Positions 24,964 to 34,148 are shown, counted from the first letter of the stretch. The stretch: DNA of 64,000 bases from Anaerolineae bacterium (GCA_022820665.1 JAJEFB010000006.1:1-64000); one strand, 5' to 3'. The notes: generated by a model from the letters alone, not told the origin. Numbers and translations are program-made.

Positions 24964-26417
24964 CAGAGCCCGGCGCGCTTCCCCGCTTGCCAGAATGCTT
25001 CAAGTTCCTCCAGTGAGTAGTCCGAAAACGCGCCTTTGTTGCGCCGCGCGCGCGCTTCAACATAGGCAAAGCGCCGGTAGAACTTGGCATTGATTTCGCG
25101 CAACAAGCTTTCGGGATCATCGACGCCGAGCCAGCGCAGCCAATTCACCAATACAAAGATGAGATCGCCAATCTCTTGTGTTTTTTCGGCAGGCGTAGCG
25201 GAGGCGAAGATCTCGTCAAACTCTTCCCTGGCTTTCTGTTCGACTCCACTGGCGTCTGGCCAGTCGAAGCCGACTTTTGCGGCGCGCTTCGAATATTGAT
25301 GCGCGACGAGCAATGCTGGCGCGCCTTTAGGTACGCCATCCAGAAGCGAGCGTTCTTCCGCGCCGGCGCCGACTTGCTCGGATCTTTTGATGTCTTCCCA
25401 ATTGCTGGTTACCTTTTGCGGATCGCCCTGAACATCGACATCGCCCCAGACATGCGGATGCCGACGGATCATCTTTTTGTTCAAGTGCCGCAAGACGTCC
25501 GACATGAAAAACTCGCCGTTGTCGACGGCGATTTGCGTATGCAGGACGATCTGCAATAACAAGTCTCCCAACTCTTCATACAGCGCTTTTGGATCTTCAG
25601 CATCCAGGGCATCCAGCACTTCGTAAGTCTCTTCGATCAAAAAGGGGCGCAAGGACTGATGCGTTTGCTCCCGATCCCAGGGGCAGCCTTCGGACGAACG
25701 CAAATGGGCAATGACATCCTGAAAGCTTTCGAAACTACTCAAGGGATCCAGCGCCGGTAGAAAAAGCGCTGTCATCACGTCGATTTTGTCGCTACGATCG
25801 ATTTCATAGAGCGGGAGTTCTTCCACGATCGCCTCGTCCCGCCCGGCGCCGTGGATCAATTTGACGGCGGAGGTCTCCGGGTATTGATTCATCAAGGCAA
25901 GTTTGAGGTTCGACGCCACGGCTTTACTGTAGACTTGCGCCAGCAGAGCCGGTTTGGCGGGATTCACCGGCGGATGATATTGCGCCGCGATCTCCAGCGC
26001 GTCGAGTATCTGTAAACCGTCGAGCGCGTCGATGCCGAGGAGAGCCAGGCATGGCTCAATGAAACTGATGCCATTGACGATTTCCAGCTTTAAGCCTTCT
26101 GAGGATGCCTGCTGTACGAGCCGCGTCACTGTGGCTTCGCCGACTAGCGGGTCGCCCGGCACCGCGTAAACTAGGTCGACACCCGATCGCGCTTTCTTTA
26201 CCAGGCGGTCGCAGATTTCGCGATAAACGTCATCAAAGGCAGCAAAGGCTTCGTAAACATCGTCGAAACTGACAATGTCCAAGTGGGAGGGCAAGTGGGG
26301 GACGCAGGGATGACGGCGCGTGCGAACATAAAGGCTTTTCACGCCTTGCAGCTTGCCCCAGGCGCGCAGGGACATGTCTTCAATTGAGCCCGGACCTAAG
26401 CCTATCACAGTAATCAT
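24963..26417 (-). CDS. YabN-like fusion of tetrapyrrole methylase and MazG pyrophosphohydrolase
   Basis: Bifunctional 484-residue protein. Residues 1 to about 225 form a tetrapyrrole (corrin/porphyrin) methylase-like domain starting MITVIGLGPGS, with AVPGDPLVGE near 84-93. From about 245, CPWDREQTHQSLRPFLIEE begins a MazG domain with the EE-x-x-E metal motif, followed by a second MazG-like half. MazG hydrolyses nucleoside triphosphates and removes aberrant dNTPs. The same fusion is known from Bacillus YabN; the methylase substrate is unknown. It is translationally coupled to the downstream SpoU gene. Confidence 0.9.
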   Translation of the reverse strand: MITVIGLGPGSIEDMSLRAWGKLQGVKSLYVRTRRHPCVPHLPSHLDIVSFDDVYEAFAAFDDVYREICDRLVKKARSGVDLVYAVPGDPLVGEATVTRLVQQASSEGLKLEIVNGISFIEPCLALLGIDALDGLQILDALEIAAQYHPPVNPAKPALLAQVYSKAVASNLKLALMNQYPETSAVKLIHGAGRDEAIVEELPLYEIDRSDKIDVMTALFLPALDPLSSFESFQDVIAHLRSSEGCPWDREQTHQSLRPFLIEETYEVLDALDAEDPKALYEELGDLLLQIVLHTQIAVDNGEFFMSDVLRHLNKKMIRRHPHVWGDVDVQGDPQKVTSNWEDIKRSEQVGAGAEERSLLDGVPKGAPALLVAHQYSKRAAKVGFDWPDASGVEQKAREEFDEIFASATPAEKTQEIGDLIFVLVNWLRWLGVDDPESLLREINAKFYRRFAYVEARARRNKGAFSDYSLEELEAFWQAGKRAGL

Positions 26418-26584
26418 AAATCTGTGTCCGCTACGATTTTACGAAGCGCGCCGGCGCATTTTCGCGAATGCTGGTCTTTCAAGGGCTGATGCCTTTCGCA
26501 AGTTTACCCGTATTCCACCATCGGCCGGCAACGACAATCCGTGAACGTCAAGCAAGTGAGCAGTTTGGATCGCGCAGGGACTTG

Positions 26585-26630
26585 GGAAAAGAAAAGCAGC
26601 CAAATGCTCGTTGCAATCAGATGGCTGCTG
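26585..26630 (-). terminator. Rho-independent terminator of the ribosomal supercluster
   Basis: On the minus strand the stem AGCAGCCA / TGGCTGCT (26595-26602 with 26622-26629) is followed by TTTTCTTTTCC. The loop is 19 bases. It lies 23 bases after the rpsI stop. Confidence 0.7.
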
Positions 26631-26652
26631 GGTAAACGGGACTCGACTCGTT

Positions 26653-27048
26653 CTAGCGCTTGGTATAGGTAGGCGCCTTGCGCGCGCGTTTTAGACCCGG
26701 TTTCTTGCGTTCTTTGACCCGGGCGTCACGCGACAAGAAACCTTCGCGCTTCAAAGTGCCGCGCAAGTCCGGATCAATCTTTTCCAATGCGCGGGCGATG
26801 CCGAGAAGGATGGCGTCTCGCTGCCCGGTGACGCCACCGCCATTGACATGCACCGAGATATCATAGCTGCGCTCTTGCCCAATGTGCGTCAAGGGCGCTG
26901 TGCAGATTTCCATATCGCCCAGTCGGGGCATGTACTCGCGCGCTTCTTTGCCGTTGATAATGAACAAGCCTGTACCACCCGGGAACAGACGCACGCGCGC
27001 CGACGACGACTTGCGGCGGCCGATACCCTCGTAATATTGTGCTGACAT
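26653..27048 (-). CDS. rpsI: Small ribosomal subunit protein uS9
   Basis: 131-residue S9 of the 30S head, with the C-terminal tail that reaches the P site. The family start YYEGIGRRKSSSARVRL is clear and the C-terminus ends in the basic tail GLKRARKAPTYTKR, whose final KR contacts P-site tRNA. The ATG at 27048 has AAGGAG 8 bases upstream; the frame stays open upstream but is unrelated. It is the last gene of the supercluster, 31 bases after rplM, with a terminator behind it. Confidence 0.97.
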   Translation of the reverse strand: MSAQYYEGIGRRKSSSARVRLFPGGTGLFIINGKEAREYMPRLGDMEICTAPLTHIGQERSYDISVHVNGGGVTGQRDAILLGIARALEKIDPDLRGTLKREGFLSRDARVKERKKPGLKRARKAPTYTKR

Positions 27049-27079
27049 TGCTTCGCTCCTTTTTCGGTGTGGCGCGCGC

Positions 27080-27523
27080 CTAAATGTCCAGGGCTTGCGG
27101 CTGCTGCGCCTGATGCGGATGCTCCGCGCCCGCATAAACTTTCAGTTTTGTCATCATTTGGCGCCCCAAGGGACCCTTCGGCAACATGCCTTTGATGGCA
27201 AGCCTAAGCGCGCGCGTTGGGCGTCGTTTCATCATCTCGCGCAGGGTCATCTTTTTCAAGCCGCCGGGATAGCCGCTATGACGATAATAGATCTTCTGAT
27301 CCATGCGCTTGCCCGTCACATGAATCTTTTCCGCGTTGACAATGATTACGTAGTCGCCGGTATCGAGGTGGGACGTGAAATAGGGCTTATGCTTGCCGCG
27401 CAAGATCGGCGCCACCTTGGACGCGAGCCTGCCCAGGGTCATGCCCTGCGCATCAATCACCCACCAGCCGCGCTCTATGACAGAGGGCGTGGTCGCGTAG
27501 GTTGTCTGTATCCGTTGTCTCAT
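27080..27523 (-). CDS. rplM: Large ribosomal subunit protein uL13
   Basis: 147-residue L13 of the 50S subunit. Core motifs are [16 protein letters not shown] near the N-terminus, [19 protein letters not shown] and [12 protein letters not shown]. The ATG at 27523 follows GGAG by 8 bases; a GTG three codons upstream sits on that binding site and is unlikely. It starts 5 bases after truA ends and precedes rpsI, the usual L13-S9 pair. Confidence 0.97.
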   Translation of the reverse strand: MRQRIQTTYATTPSVIERGWWVIDAQGMTLGRLASKVAPILRGKHKPYFTSHLDTGDYVIIVNAEKIHVTGKRMDQKIYYRHSGYPGGLKKMTLREMMKRRPTRALRLAIKGMLPKGPLGRQMMTKLKVYAGAEHPHQAQQPQALDI

Positions 27524-27528
27524 CTTGT

Positions 27529-28350
27529 TCACTCCAGTTCAGCTTCCGTCGCCAGCTCGCAGGACCGTCTCGAAATCGTCGCTTGTTCCGTAGGTAATGG
27601 ATAACCCACCGCTTCCAGGGTTAGCCCCATGGCCGGCGCCAAGACTTTCGCCCGTTGAATGTCACGACTTAATAGTATTTCCTCAAATTCCTCAAGATCT
27701 ATTTTGCCAATGCCAACTTGCACCATCGTTCCGACCATGCGCCGCACCATGTGATAAAGAAATGCGGTCGCGCGCACACGGTATATATAGAAGCAGCCTT
27801 GATCGTTTTTTTCCACGTCCCATCTTGAACGAAACACCTCGCGAACCGTATTGACGCTGCCTTCTTGCGGCGCAGTTCCGAAAGCCGCGAAGTCATGCTC
27901 GCCAAGGCATAAGGCGGCTGCGTCTTGCAGCGCGCCAAGATCTATACTTTGCCCAACAAGCTGCCACGCCCGGTCGTTCAGCAGCGGGTTCCTGGCAGGC
28001 GGGGTCGTGACACGATAGACATATTGCCTCCAAAGCGCGTCAAAGCGCGGGTGGAAACCGTCCTGCTTCCAGAGTTCTTGCAGCGCGATGTCCATGGGAA
28101 GTTCCGCATTTATCGCGCGCAAGAGATCGCTTTCGGAGTGATTCCAGTCCGCATCAAATGCGATCGTCTGGCCCAGGGCATGCACACCGGTATCCGTCCT
28201 ACCAGCCGCGAGTACGGCGATCTGCTGCCCTGTAACGCGTTCTATAGCCCTTTCAAGCGCTCGCTGTACCGTCGCTGTCGGCGCCGGCTGCCGCTGGAAA
28301 CCGAAATAGCCCGTGCCATCGTATGCAACCTTCGCTACAAAGCGTTTCAT
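27529..28350 (-). CDS. truA: tRNA pseudouridine(38-40) synthase
   Basis: Makes pseudouridine at positions 38-40 in the anticodon stem of many tRNAs. The 273-residue protein has [14 protein letters not shown] at the N-terminus and the catalytic Asp in [13 protein letters not shown] (about 51-63). The ATG at 28350 gives the family N-terminus [12 protein letters not shown]; a TTG at 28368 overlapping the rplQ stop would add six residues. It lies between rplQ and rplM, as in many Gram-positive genomes. Confidence 0.95.
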   Translation of the reverse strand: MKRFVAKVAYDGTGYFGFQRQPAPTATVQRALERAIERVTGQQIAVLAAGRTDTGVHALGQTIAFDADWNHSESDLLRAINAELPMDIALQELWKQDGFHPRFDALWRQYVYRVTTPPARNPLLNDRAWQLVGQSIDLGALQDAAALCLGEHDFAAFGTAPQEGSVNTVREVFRSRWDVEKNDQGCFYIYRVRATAFLYHMVRRMVGTMVQVGIGKIDLEEFEEILLSRDIQRAKVLAPAMGLTLEAVGYPLPTEQATISRRSCELATEAELE

Positions 28351-28364
28351 TGTCCCTGGGCAGT

Positions 28365-28772
28365 TCAATCCTCGGTCGAGTAATCGACCAATTCGATGAG
28401 CGCCATCTCCGCATTGTCTCCCTTGCGCGCGCCCAACTTGAGAATACGCGTGTAACCACCCGGTCGATCGGCATAGAGCGGCGCCAATTCATCAAAAACT
28501 TTGCCTACAAGCACGCGATCGTTATTCAACCGCCGCGCGACCTGTCGCCTCGCATGAACAGCGACCAAGTCATCCCCGCGCTCTTCCGCCTTTGCCAGAC
28601 CTCGTTTTGCGATGGTGATCAATCGTTCCGCGTGCCCTTGAACGAATTTTGCCTTGTGAAAGGTGGTTTTGATCCGACCATGAACGAATAGTTGGCTGGC
28701 CAGGTTCATCCGCAGCGCCTTGCGATGGCTGCTGCTGCGATTAAGCTTTTTCCCACGAATTCGATGTCGCAT
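28365..28772 (-). CDS. rplQ: Large ribosomal subunit protein bL17
   Basis: 135-residue L17 near the peptide exit tunnel. It begins MRHRIRGKKLNRSSSHRKA, the hallmark N-terminus, and has normal length. GAGG lies 9 bases before the ATG. The gene follows rpoA by 20 bases and is followed by truA. Confidence 0.97.
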   Translation of the reverse strand: MRHRIRGKKLNRSSSHRKALRMNLASQLFVHGRIKTTFHKAKFVQGHAERLITIAKRGLAKAEERGDDLVAVHARRQVARRLNNDRVLVGKVFDELAPLYADRPGGYTRILKLGARKGDNAEMALIELVDYSTED

Positions 28773-28792
28773 GATTGCGCCTCACTTGCCGG

Positions 28793-29818
28793 CTATTCAG
28801 CCTTGTCCTTTTCCAGGGGCCAGTAGTTCTTTTCTCGCAACTTCTGTTCGAGTTCATCGAGGGACTTTTCACCAAAATTGCGGATCGCCAACATGGCGTC
28901 GGGGCCACGGTTCAACATATCCAGGACATCGCCTACGGAGGTGATGCCGGTGCGCTTAAGAGAGTTGAAGACACGCACGCTCAGATCGAGTTCTTCAATC
29001 GGCTTGTCATACAATGGCGGATAAGCCGGCTCGTCTTCGTACTGCTGAGGCATTTCGATCGATTGGAACCATTCTTCGTCCACACCAGCGACGACCTTGA
29101 GGTGGTGCATTAAGATCTGCGCCGATTGCGCGAGCGCCTCTTCCGGACGGATTGTGCCGTCGGTCCAAAGCTCCAGCACGAGCTTGTCGTAATTGGTACG
29201 CTGACCGACACGGGCGCGATCAACTTCGAAATTGACCCGTTTGATCGGGCTGAAGATGGCGTCGACCGGCAACTCGCCGATCGGCAAGCGGCCCCGCTCT
29301 TCCGCCGGACTAAAACCACGGCCGGACTGCACTTCGAATTCCATCTCTATGTGAACATTGCGATCGTCGACCGTGAAGAGATACAAACTCGGATTCTCGA
29401 TCTGCACTTCCGGCGGCGCCCAGATATCGGCCGCGGTGACCGTGACTTCCGCTCCAGCGATTTCCAACCGCAGGCGCGCGCTGTCCACGCCGTGCAACAG
29501 CAGGCGCAATTGCTTGACCTGCAGGATCAACTGCGTCATGTCTTCGCGGACAAAGGGGATTTCAGAAAACTCGTGATGAACATCGGAGATGCGAATGCTG
29601 GTCACGGCGGCGCCAGGCAACGAAGACAAGAGTACGCGGCGCAAAGCGTTGCCCAAGGTCAATCCGTAGCCGCTCTCCAGAGGACCAATGACGAAACGTC
29701 CATAATCCTTGGTGATGTTTTGGCTTTCGACCTGGTGCGGCAGCACCATATTTGCGGTTACCAGGTTGGCATCAACCGGGCTCGAACTCACGGAGGCCGA
29801 ATCTGATGAATATTCCAT
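28793..29818 (-). CDS. rpoA: RNA polymerase alpha subunit
   Basis: Scaffold for RNA polymerase assembly and contact point for UP elements and activators. The 341-residue protein has the N-terminal dimerisation domain (GRFVIGPLESGYGLTLGNALRRVLLSS, quoted in part, about 41-60) and the C-terminal helix-hairpin-helix domain (LDLSVRVFNSLKRTGI, about 273-288; GEKSLDELEQKL near the end). The first 20 or so residues are an unusual Ser-rich leader before the conserved core; a later start is possible. It follows rpsK directly, without rpsD in between. Confidence 0.96.
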   Translation of the reverse strand: MEYSSDSASVSSSPVDANLVTANMVLPHQVESQNITKDYGRFVIGPLESGYGLTLGNALRRVLLSSLPGAAVTSIRISDVHHEFSEIPFVREDMTQLILQVKQLRLLLHGVDSARLRLEIAGAEVTVTAADIWAPPEVQIENPSLYLFTVDDRNVHIEMEFEVQSGRGFSPAEERGRLPIGELPVDAIFSPIKRVNFEVDRARVGQRTNYDKLVLELWTDGTIRPEEALAQSAQILMHHLKVVAGVDEEWFQSIEMPQQYEDEPAYPPLYDKPIEELDLSVRVFNSLKRTGITSVGDVLDMLNRGPDAMLAIRNFGEKSLDELEQKLREKNYWPLEKDKAE

Positions 29819-29839
29819 AAAGCGGGATTTCCCTTTCGA

Positions 29840-30238
29840 CTAAACGCGGCGGCGCTTGGGAGGGCGCACGCCATTATGAGGAACGGGCGTCACGTCGGTA
29901 ATCGAACGCACTTTCAGGCCACTTTGCTGGATCGAGCGAATGGCTGCTTCGCGCCCGGGACCGGGTCCCTTCACGAATACATCCACCTCTTTCATGCCAT
30001 GCTGCTGCGAATTAGCCGCTGCTGTTTCCGCAGCCATGCGCGCCGCATAGGGCGTATTCTTGCGACTGCCTTTGAAGCCGGATGTGCCAGCGCTTGCCCA
30101 AGCGATCACATTGCCAGACTGATCGGTCATCGAAACGATCGTATTGTTAAAGGTGGCGTAAATGTGCGCTTGACCATAAGGAATGTTTTTGAACGCTCGT
30201 CTTGCAGTACCGCGACTGCCTCTTCTTGCTTTCGCCAT
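29840..30238 (-). CDS. rpsK: Small ribosomal subunit protein uS11
   Basis: 132-residue S11 of the 30S platform. It has the family core [31 protein letters not shown] and the C-terminus [22 protein letters not shown] lies 7 bases before the ATG. The 110-base gap to rpsM contains a GGCGC-GCA-GCGCC hairpin near 30289-30301. Confidence 0.97.
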   Translation of the reverse strand: MAKARRGSRGTARRAFKNIPYGQAHIYATFNNTIVSMTDQSGNVIAWASAGTSGFKGSRKNTPYAARMAAETAAANSQQHGMKEVDVFVKGPGPGREAAIRSIQQSGLKVRSITDVTPVPHNGVRPPKRRRV

Positions 30239-30348
30239 TTACCTGCTCCAAATGGATATTCTTGAAATTCGCTTTTGGCGGGGTATCTCAAATCGGCGCT
30301 GCGCGCCGTTGGCCCTTAAACCGAGGACCCGTGACAGAATTTTCGCAG

Positions 30349-30735
30349 CTACTTCTTGGTCGCGCCGCGCCGGCGGCCACGCCCTGCCACCGTTTGTTTT
30401 TTGCCACGGCGGGTGCGCGCGTTTGTTTTGGTGCGCTGCCCGCGGACTGGCAACCGGCGGCGGTGTCTCAAGCCGCGATAAGAATTGATTTCCATCAAAC
30501 GTTTGATATTGAGCTGCGTCTGACGGCGCAAATCGCCTTCGGTCGTCAGATTATTGATTAGCTCACGCAGGCGCTGAATCTCACTCTCGCTCAAGTCTCT
30601 GACGCGCGTCCCGTGATCAATGCCTGCCGAATCCAGCAATCGTCGGCTGGTGGTCCTGCCGATACCATAAATGTAGGTCAAGCCGATAAGCACACGCTTG
30701 TCGCGAGGCAGGTCGACGCCTTCAATACGAGCCAT
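30349..30735 (-). CDS. rpsM: Small ribosomal subunit protein uS13
   Basis: 128-residue S13 of the 30S head, contacting the 50S subunit and P-site tRNA. It shows [26 protein letters not shown] (in part) and the basic tail [25 protein letters not shown] (in part). AAGGAG precedes the ATG. It lies 22 bases after rpmJ. Confidence 0.97.
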   Translation of the reverse strand: MARIEGVDLPRDKRVLIGLTYIYGIGRTTSRRLLDSAGIDHGTRVRDLSESEIQRLRELINNLTTEGDLRRQTQLNIKRLMEINSYRGLRHRRRLPVRGQRTKTNARTRRGKKQTVAGRGRRRGATKK

Positions 30736-30757
30736 CTGTCACACTCCTTTTGGGGAC

Positions 30758-30871
30758 CTAGCCCTGTCGTTGCTTGTGCTTCGGGTTTTCACAAATGATC
30801 ATCACTCGACGATTTCGTTTAATCACGCGGCACTTCGGGCAACGACGTTTGACACTGGCTGAAACTTTCAT
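30758..30871 (-). CDS. rpmJ: Large ribosomal subunit protein bL36, zinc-binding form
   Basis: 37-residue L36. The translated sequence begins [19 protein letters not shown] and ends [11 protein letters not shown], keeping the C-x2-C ... C-x4-H zinc ligands of the C+ form. AGAGG lies 10 bases before the ATG. It is the first gene after the internal promoter and leader at 30872-31142. Confidence 0.96.
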   Translation of the reverse strand: MKVSASVKRRCPKCRVIKRNRRVMIICENPKHKQRQG

Positions 30872-30954
30872 GCTGCATACCTCTTCTTCGTCAAGTACGA
30901 ATCCAGAGTTTTCCGCAAGGCAAGGCACAAGCTACAAAACTTACCGTCTGTAGC

Positions 30955-30989
30955 CGCTCGGCGGCGGCAAAAAGGTCTGCCGCCGAGCG
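30955..30989 (-). promoter_or_regulatory. Strong stem-loop in the rpmJ leader
   Basis: A perfect 11-bp stem (30955-30965 with 30979-30989, CGCTCGGCGGC on each strand) with a 13-base loop, 84 bases before rpmJ. No T run follows in the direction of transcription, so it is not a standard terminator. It may be a control site of the alpha operon. Confidence 0.6.
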
Positions 30990-31114
30990 CAAAATCGCAA
31001 GACTTCTCGTCGCACAAGCGACGCGGTTTACGTAAACAGAAGCGCCAACTTCCGCTCATTCTTTTGTTTGAAATCCATCCCGATTGTTTGCCGGATGGTT
31101 GACAACGAACGAGC

Positions 31115-31142
31115 ATTGTATCACAAGTTTCTCCCTTGTAAA
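31115..31142 (-). promoter_or_regulatory. Promoter for the rpmJ-rpsM-rpsK-rpoA-rplQ genes
   Basis: On the minus strand TTTACA (31137-31142), a 16-base spacer and TACAAT (31115-31120). It lies 17 bases after the S33 peptidase stop and gives a leader of about 235 bases before rpmJ. Confidence 0.6.
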
Positions 31143-31158
31143 AGGACGTTTCCAGAAG

Positions 31159-32622
31159 TTATTCGCTCTTTTCCGGCGAAATGACGAAGCGCGGCGGACG
31201 CAGCGCGCTAAAGCAATCGGCGCTAGGGTCTTGCAGAGGGTCTGATAAAAACGCTTGCATGATCTCTGTGGCGCAGGGCACAGAATCCAACATGCCGTGC
31301 CCTGCATTCGGGAAAACAAAATGCCAGTTGTTCCGCAGATGCTCCGCCGCAAAGCTGCCCCATCGCGCTGGCGTCGCTGGATCATAAGCTCCCGACAGTA
31401 AAAGGCTGGGAAGATCGCTCGTCACTGGTCTGTCTATCTGGGTCGTCAGGGCGGGCACATTCCAGGCTTGGCATTCGGCATAATGCGCCTCCACAACCTC
31501 CCGCGCCGCAGCGACGAGCAGGGGCGCGATCTCATCCGGGTTTGTGAGATAACGCTGCGCCTCTGGCACCGCCAAATCCTCCGAGCAGCGCTGTGTCAAG
31601 AAGGCGCTTTCGGTTTGCGAGGCGCGATCGTCTTCATCACTTGCGAATAGCTCCGATTCCAGCAAAGGCGCAAAATCGTAATCGCCGCTTGCAAAGGAAG
31701 CGATGAATGCGGGCAGATACGGTAGTACGCTTGTATGGTGCAGCAATGATGACATCATGAGAATAAAGTCATTGCCGGTTATTGCCATACCGATATTCTG
31801 GCCCAGCAATGTCAACCCCTGCGGAGACACGTTCAATTCCGAAACTGCGCGATAAAATGAGTCTTTGAGTTCGGGATATGTTTCCTTGCAAGCCGCGTCG
31901 CTGGCGCAATCATCGAAAAGCCGATTCAGCGCCATATCCAGGTTCCGCGCTACTTCCGCGGTGTGACGCAGGGGCGGTGGATAAACTCCGTCAAGCAAAA
32001 GCGAGCGGATTCGCTCCGGCGCAGCATCAGCCAACATGAGCGCCAAGCGACTTCCATAGGAACTGCCATAGACGTTTACTTGCGGCAGGTCCATCAATGA
32101 CAGCAGATCGACATAATCACTGACGATCGCGGGAATCGTATATGCCCTCAGATCCAAGCCTCTGGCGGAAAAACGCTCGCGGCATACGCTTAGCCAGTCG
32201 GCATCATCGCCCCGGCTTGCTTCGGGACATCTCATAGACGGGTAGGAAAAACCAGTGCCGCGGGGATCAAGGAGGATGATATCGCGCTCTTTACTAAGGT
32301 CCGATTCCAGCCAATCGATCAGATGCGACGAAGCTGCTTCTCCAGGACCGCCTGGCAAATACAGAATCGGCGCGCTGTCGGCAGCTTGCCGCGATCTTAT
32401 CCGCAGCAAGGACAACTCCATATAGTAGGAGGATTCGCGCCCATCTCGAAGCTCCGGCACGACCAGCCAGGCGCATTCCAGCCGGTCTAATTGAGATTGT
32501 GTCAACATCGTAGAAAACCAGGTGCATTCCTCGGGCGTGATCTTCGGCGCTTCCGGCTGCGAATGGGCGTATGTCGCCATTAGGCAAAACAAGCCAACAA
32601 ACAAGAATCGCCCAATTAACAT
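31159..32622 (-). CDS. Secreted alpha/beta-hydrolase, S33 tripeptidyl aminopeptidase-like
   Basis: 487-residue exported hydrolase. A signal peptide (about 1-21, ending AYAHS-type) precedes the alpha/beta-hydrolase core: the oxyanion segment LPGGPGE (89-95), LLDPRGTGFS (117-126), the nucleophile in GSSYG (Ser 188), Asp in GAYDPATP and His in NAGHGML near the C-terminus. Family members are proline- or tripeptidyl aminopeptidases. It begins 12 bases after map ends, so it is likely in the ribosomal operon. Four or more Cys residues in the exported part may form disulfides. infA often occupies this place. Confidence 0.87.
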   Translation of the reverse strand: MLIGRFLFVGLFCLMATYAHSQPEAPKITPEECTWFSTMLTQSQLDRLECAWLVVPELRDGRESSYYMELSLLRIRSRQAADSAPILYLPGGPGEAASSHLIDWLESDLSKERDIILLDPRGTGFSYPSMRCPEASRGDDADWLSVCRERFSARGLDLRAYTIPAIVSDYVDLLSLMDLPQVNVYGSSYGSRLALMLADAAPERIRSLLLDGVYPPPLRHTAEVARNLDMALNRLFDDCASDAACKETYPELKDSFYRAVSELNVSPQGLTLLGQNIGMAITGNDFILMMSSLLHHTSVLPYLPAFIASFASGDYDFAPLLESELFASDEDDRASQTESAFLTQRCSEDLAVPEAQRYLTNPDEIAPLLVAAAREVVEAHYAECQAWNVPALTTQIDRPVTSDLPSLLLSGAYDPATPARWGSFAAEHLRNNWHFVFPNAGHGMLDSVPCATEIMQAFLSDPLQDPSADCFSALRPPRFVISPEKSE

Positions 32623-32634
32623 GACTGTTCTCCG

Positions 32635-33435
32635 TTACGGAAGTGTCAAGATCAAAGGTCCATCTTCGGTGATTGCGACGGTGTGCTCGCAGTGAGCGGT
32701 CAGCGACCCGTCTTTGGTCACTACCGTCCAACCGTCTTCGAGTTCCATCAGGTCGCCTCGGCCCGCGATCAGCATTGGTTCGATGGCGTAGGTCATGCCC
32801 GCCTGCAATTCGTAGTCTTGCCACTGAATCTTGCTATTCTTGCCTGGCCACCAGTTTGGCACCTGCGGTTCTTCGTGCATGGACCTGCCGACGCCATGAC
32901 CGGTGTATTCCCTCGCCACACTGTAGCCCATTCTACCGGCGCAACGCGCCGTGGCTTTGGCAACGTCGCTGATCTTGTTGCCGAGCACCGAAGCATTAAT
33001 CGCCGCTTCAAGCGCCGCTTCGGTCGCTTCCAGCAATCGCAGCGCCGATCTGGATACCTTGCCAACGGCGTGGCTGTATGCGGCGTCACCCACATAACCA
33101 CGATAGAAGCAGGCGACGTCCACCCCGATGACATCGCCATCTTGAAGAATCCGTTCTAGGGAGGGGATACCATGGACCAGTTCGTTGTTCACCGAAGCGG
33201 TAATGATAGCTGGAAACGGCGGATGATTGCCCGGGGCATATCCCAGAAAACACGGCGACGCGCCATGGTCTCGCAGAACTTCGCCAGCGATATTGTCCAG
33301 CGCCTTGGTCGAGACGCCCGGTTCGATGGCGCGGCGCATTTCTTCGTGGGCGATCGCGACGATGCGCCCGGCTTCGCGCATGATACCGAGTTCTTCTGCG
33401 GATTTGAGTACAGGAGCCATTATCTTGCTCGTCAT
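32635..33435 (-). CDS. map: Methionine aminopeptidase, type I
   Basis: Removes the initiator Met from nascent proteins. The M24 metal ligands are all visible: Asp in GVDVACFYRGYVGDAA (two Asp), His in GHGVGRSMHEEP, Glu in YAIEPML and Glu in CEHTVAITE. The length of 266 residues is slightly above the common 250. The ATG at 33435 starts 11 bases after adk; an ATG at 33420 would give the more typical MAPVLKSAEEL. Neither has a clear ribosome binding site. Confidence 0.95.
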   Translation of the reverse strand: MTSKIMAPVLKSAEELGIMREAGRIVAIAHEEMRRAIEPGVSTKALDNIAGEVLRDHGASPCFLGYAPGNHPPFPAIITASVNNELVHGIPSLERILQDGDVIGVDVACFYRGYVGDAAYSHAVGKVSRSALRLLEATEAALEAAINASVLGNKISDVAKATARCAGRMGYSVAREYTGHGVGRSMHEEPQVPNWWPGKNSKIQWQDYELQAGMTYAIEPMLIAGRGDLMELEDGWTVVTKDGSLTAHCEHTVAITEDGPLILTLP

Positions 33436-33446
33436 AGCCGCGCGCG

Positions 33447-34148
33447 TTAGCGGGCGTCGAGCAGGCGGCGGATCTCCGCCCAAACCGCCTCAATCGACTG
33501 GTCCGCATTGACCTTGCGCATGATGCCCTTGTTTTCAAAATAACTGATCAAGGGCTGGGTCGTTTCCAGGAAGGTGTCGATCCGCTTGATAATCGCATCG
33601 GCGCTAGCGTCGTCCGGTCGACGCTTCAACGGAATATCTCCAGCAGCAAGCGATGCTTCCAAACGCGGCGGGAAGAGATGATCATCGTAATTCACCCAGC
33701 GAAAATCGACGCCGTCGGCGTTGTAATAGTAGTTGTAGCTCTCGCCGTTTGCCGCGCTGACGCGACCGAAGGCGCGTTTGAAAGCAGTATAAAGATCAAG
33801 TTCAAGCAAGAGCACCGCATCCACTTTGGCGCCCTTGGCAGCCAAGTGAGATTCCAAAAACTGCGCCTGAATCTGATTGCGCGGATAGCCGTCCAGGATG
33901 ACGCCGTTCCCGGCATCGTCCTGCGTCAGCCGGTCCTCGACGATGGCGTTGGTCGTATCGTCATCCACCAGGCGGCCGGAAGCCATGATATCCTGGACCT
34001 TCAGTGCCAGCGCGTCGCTGCGCGTCCGCATCGCGCGGAAAAGATCGCCCGTGGATACTTGTGGAATACCATAGTGCTCTTCGATCAGTCGCGCCTGCAA
34101 GCCTTTGCCCGCGCCTTGCACACCCATCAGTATGACATAAAGACTCAT
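33447..34148 (-). CDS. adk: Adenylate kinase, divergent P-loop
   Basis: Interconverts AMP, ADP and ATP. The 233-residue protein has the order of an adenylate kinase, with P-loop GVQGAGKGLQ (about 9-18), VSTGDLFRAM, DGYPRN and the C-terminal KRRPDD Arg motif. The usual GKGTQ is GKGLQ and the usual GFPR is GYPR. The lid region is long, with YNYYYNADGVDF, and lacks the four zinc Cys. The ATG at 34148 has GGAG 9 bases upstream. It lies between secY and map, the usual place. UMP/CMP-type specificity cannot be excluded. Confidence 0.88.
   Translation of the reverse strand: MSLYVILMGVQGAGKGLQARLIEEHYGIPQVSTGDLFRAMRTRSDALALKVQDIMASGRLVDDDTTNAIVEDRLTQDDAGNGVILDGYPRNQIQAQFLESHLAAKGAKVDAVLLLELDLYTAFKRAFGRVSAANGESYNYYYNADGVDFRWVNYDDHLFPPRLEASLAAGDIPLKRRPDDASADAIIKRIDTFLETTQPLISYFENKGIMRKVNADQSIEAVWAEIRRLLDAR

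Noticed and set aside
30868..31116. Open frame in the position of infA
   Set aside because: Its translation has many Cys and Arg and no S1-type OB-fold pattern of IF-1; it overlaps the leader hairpin.
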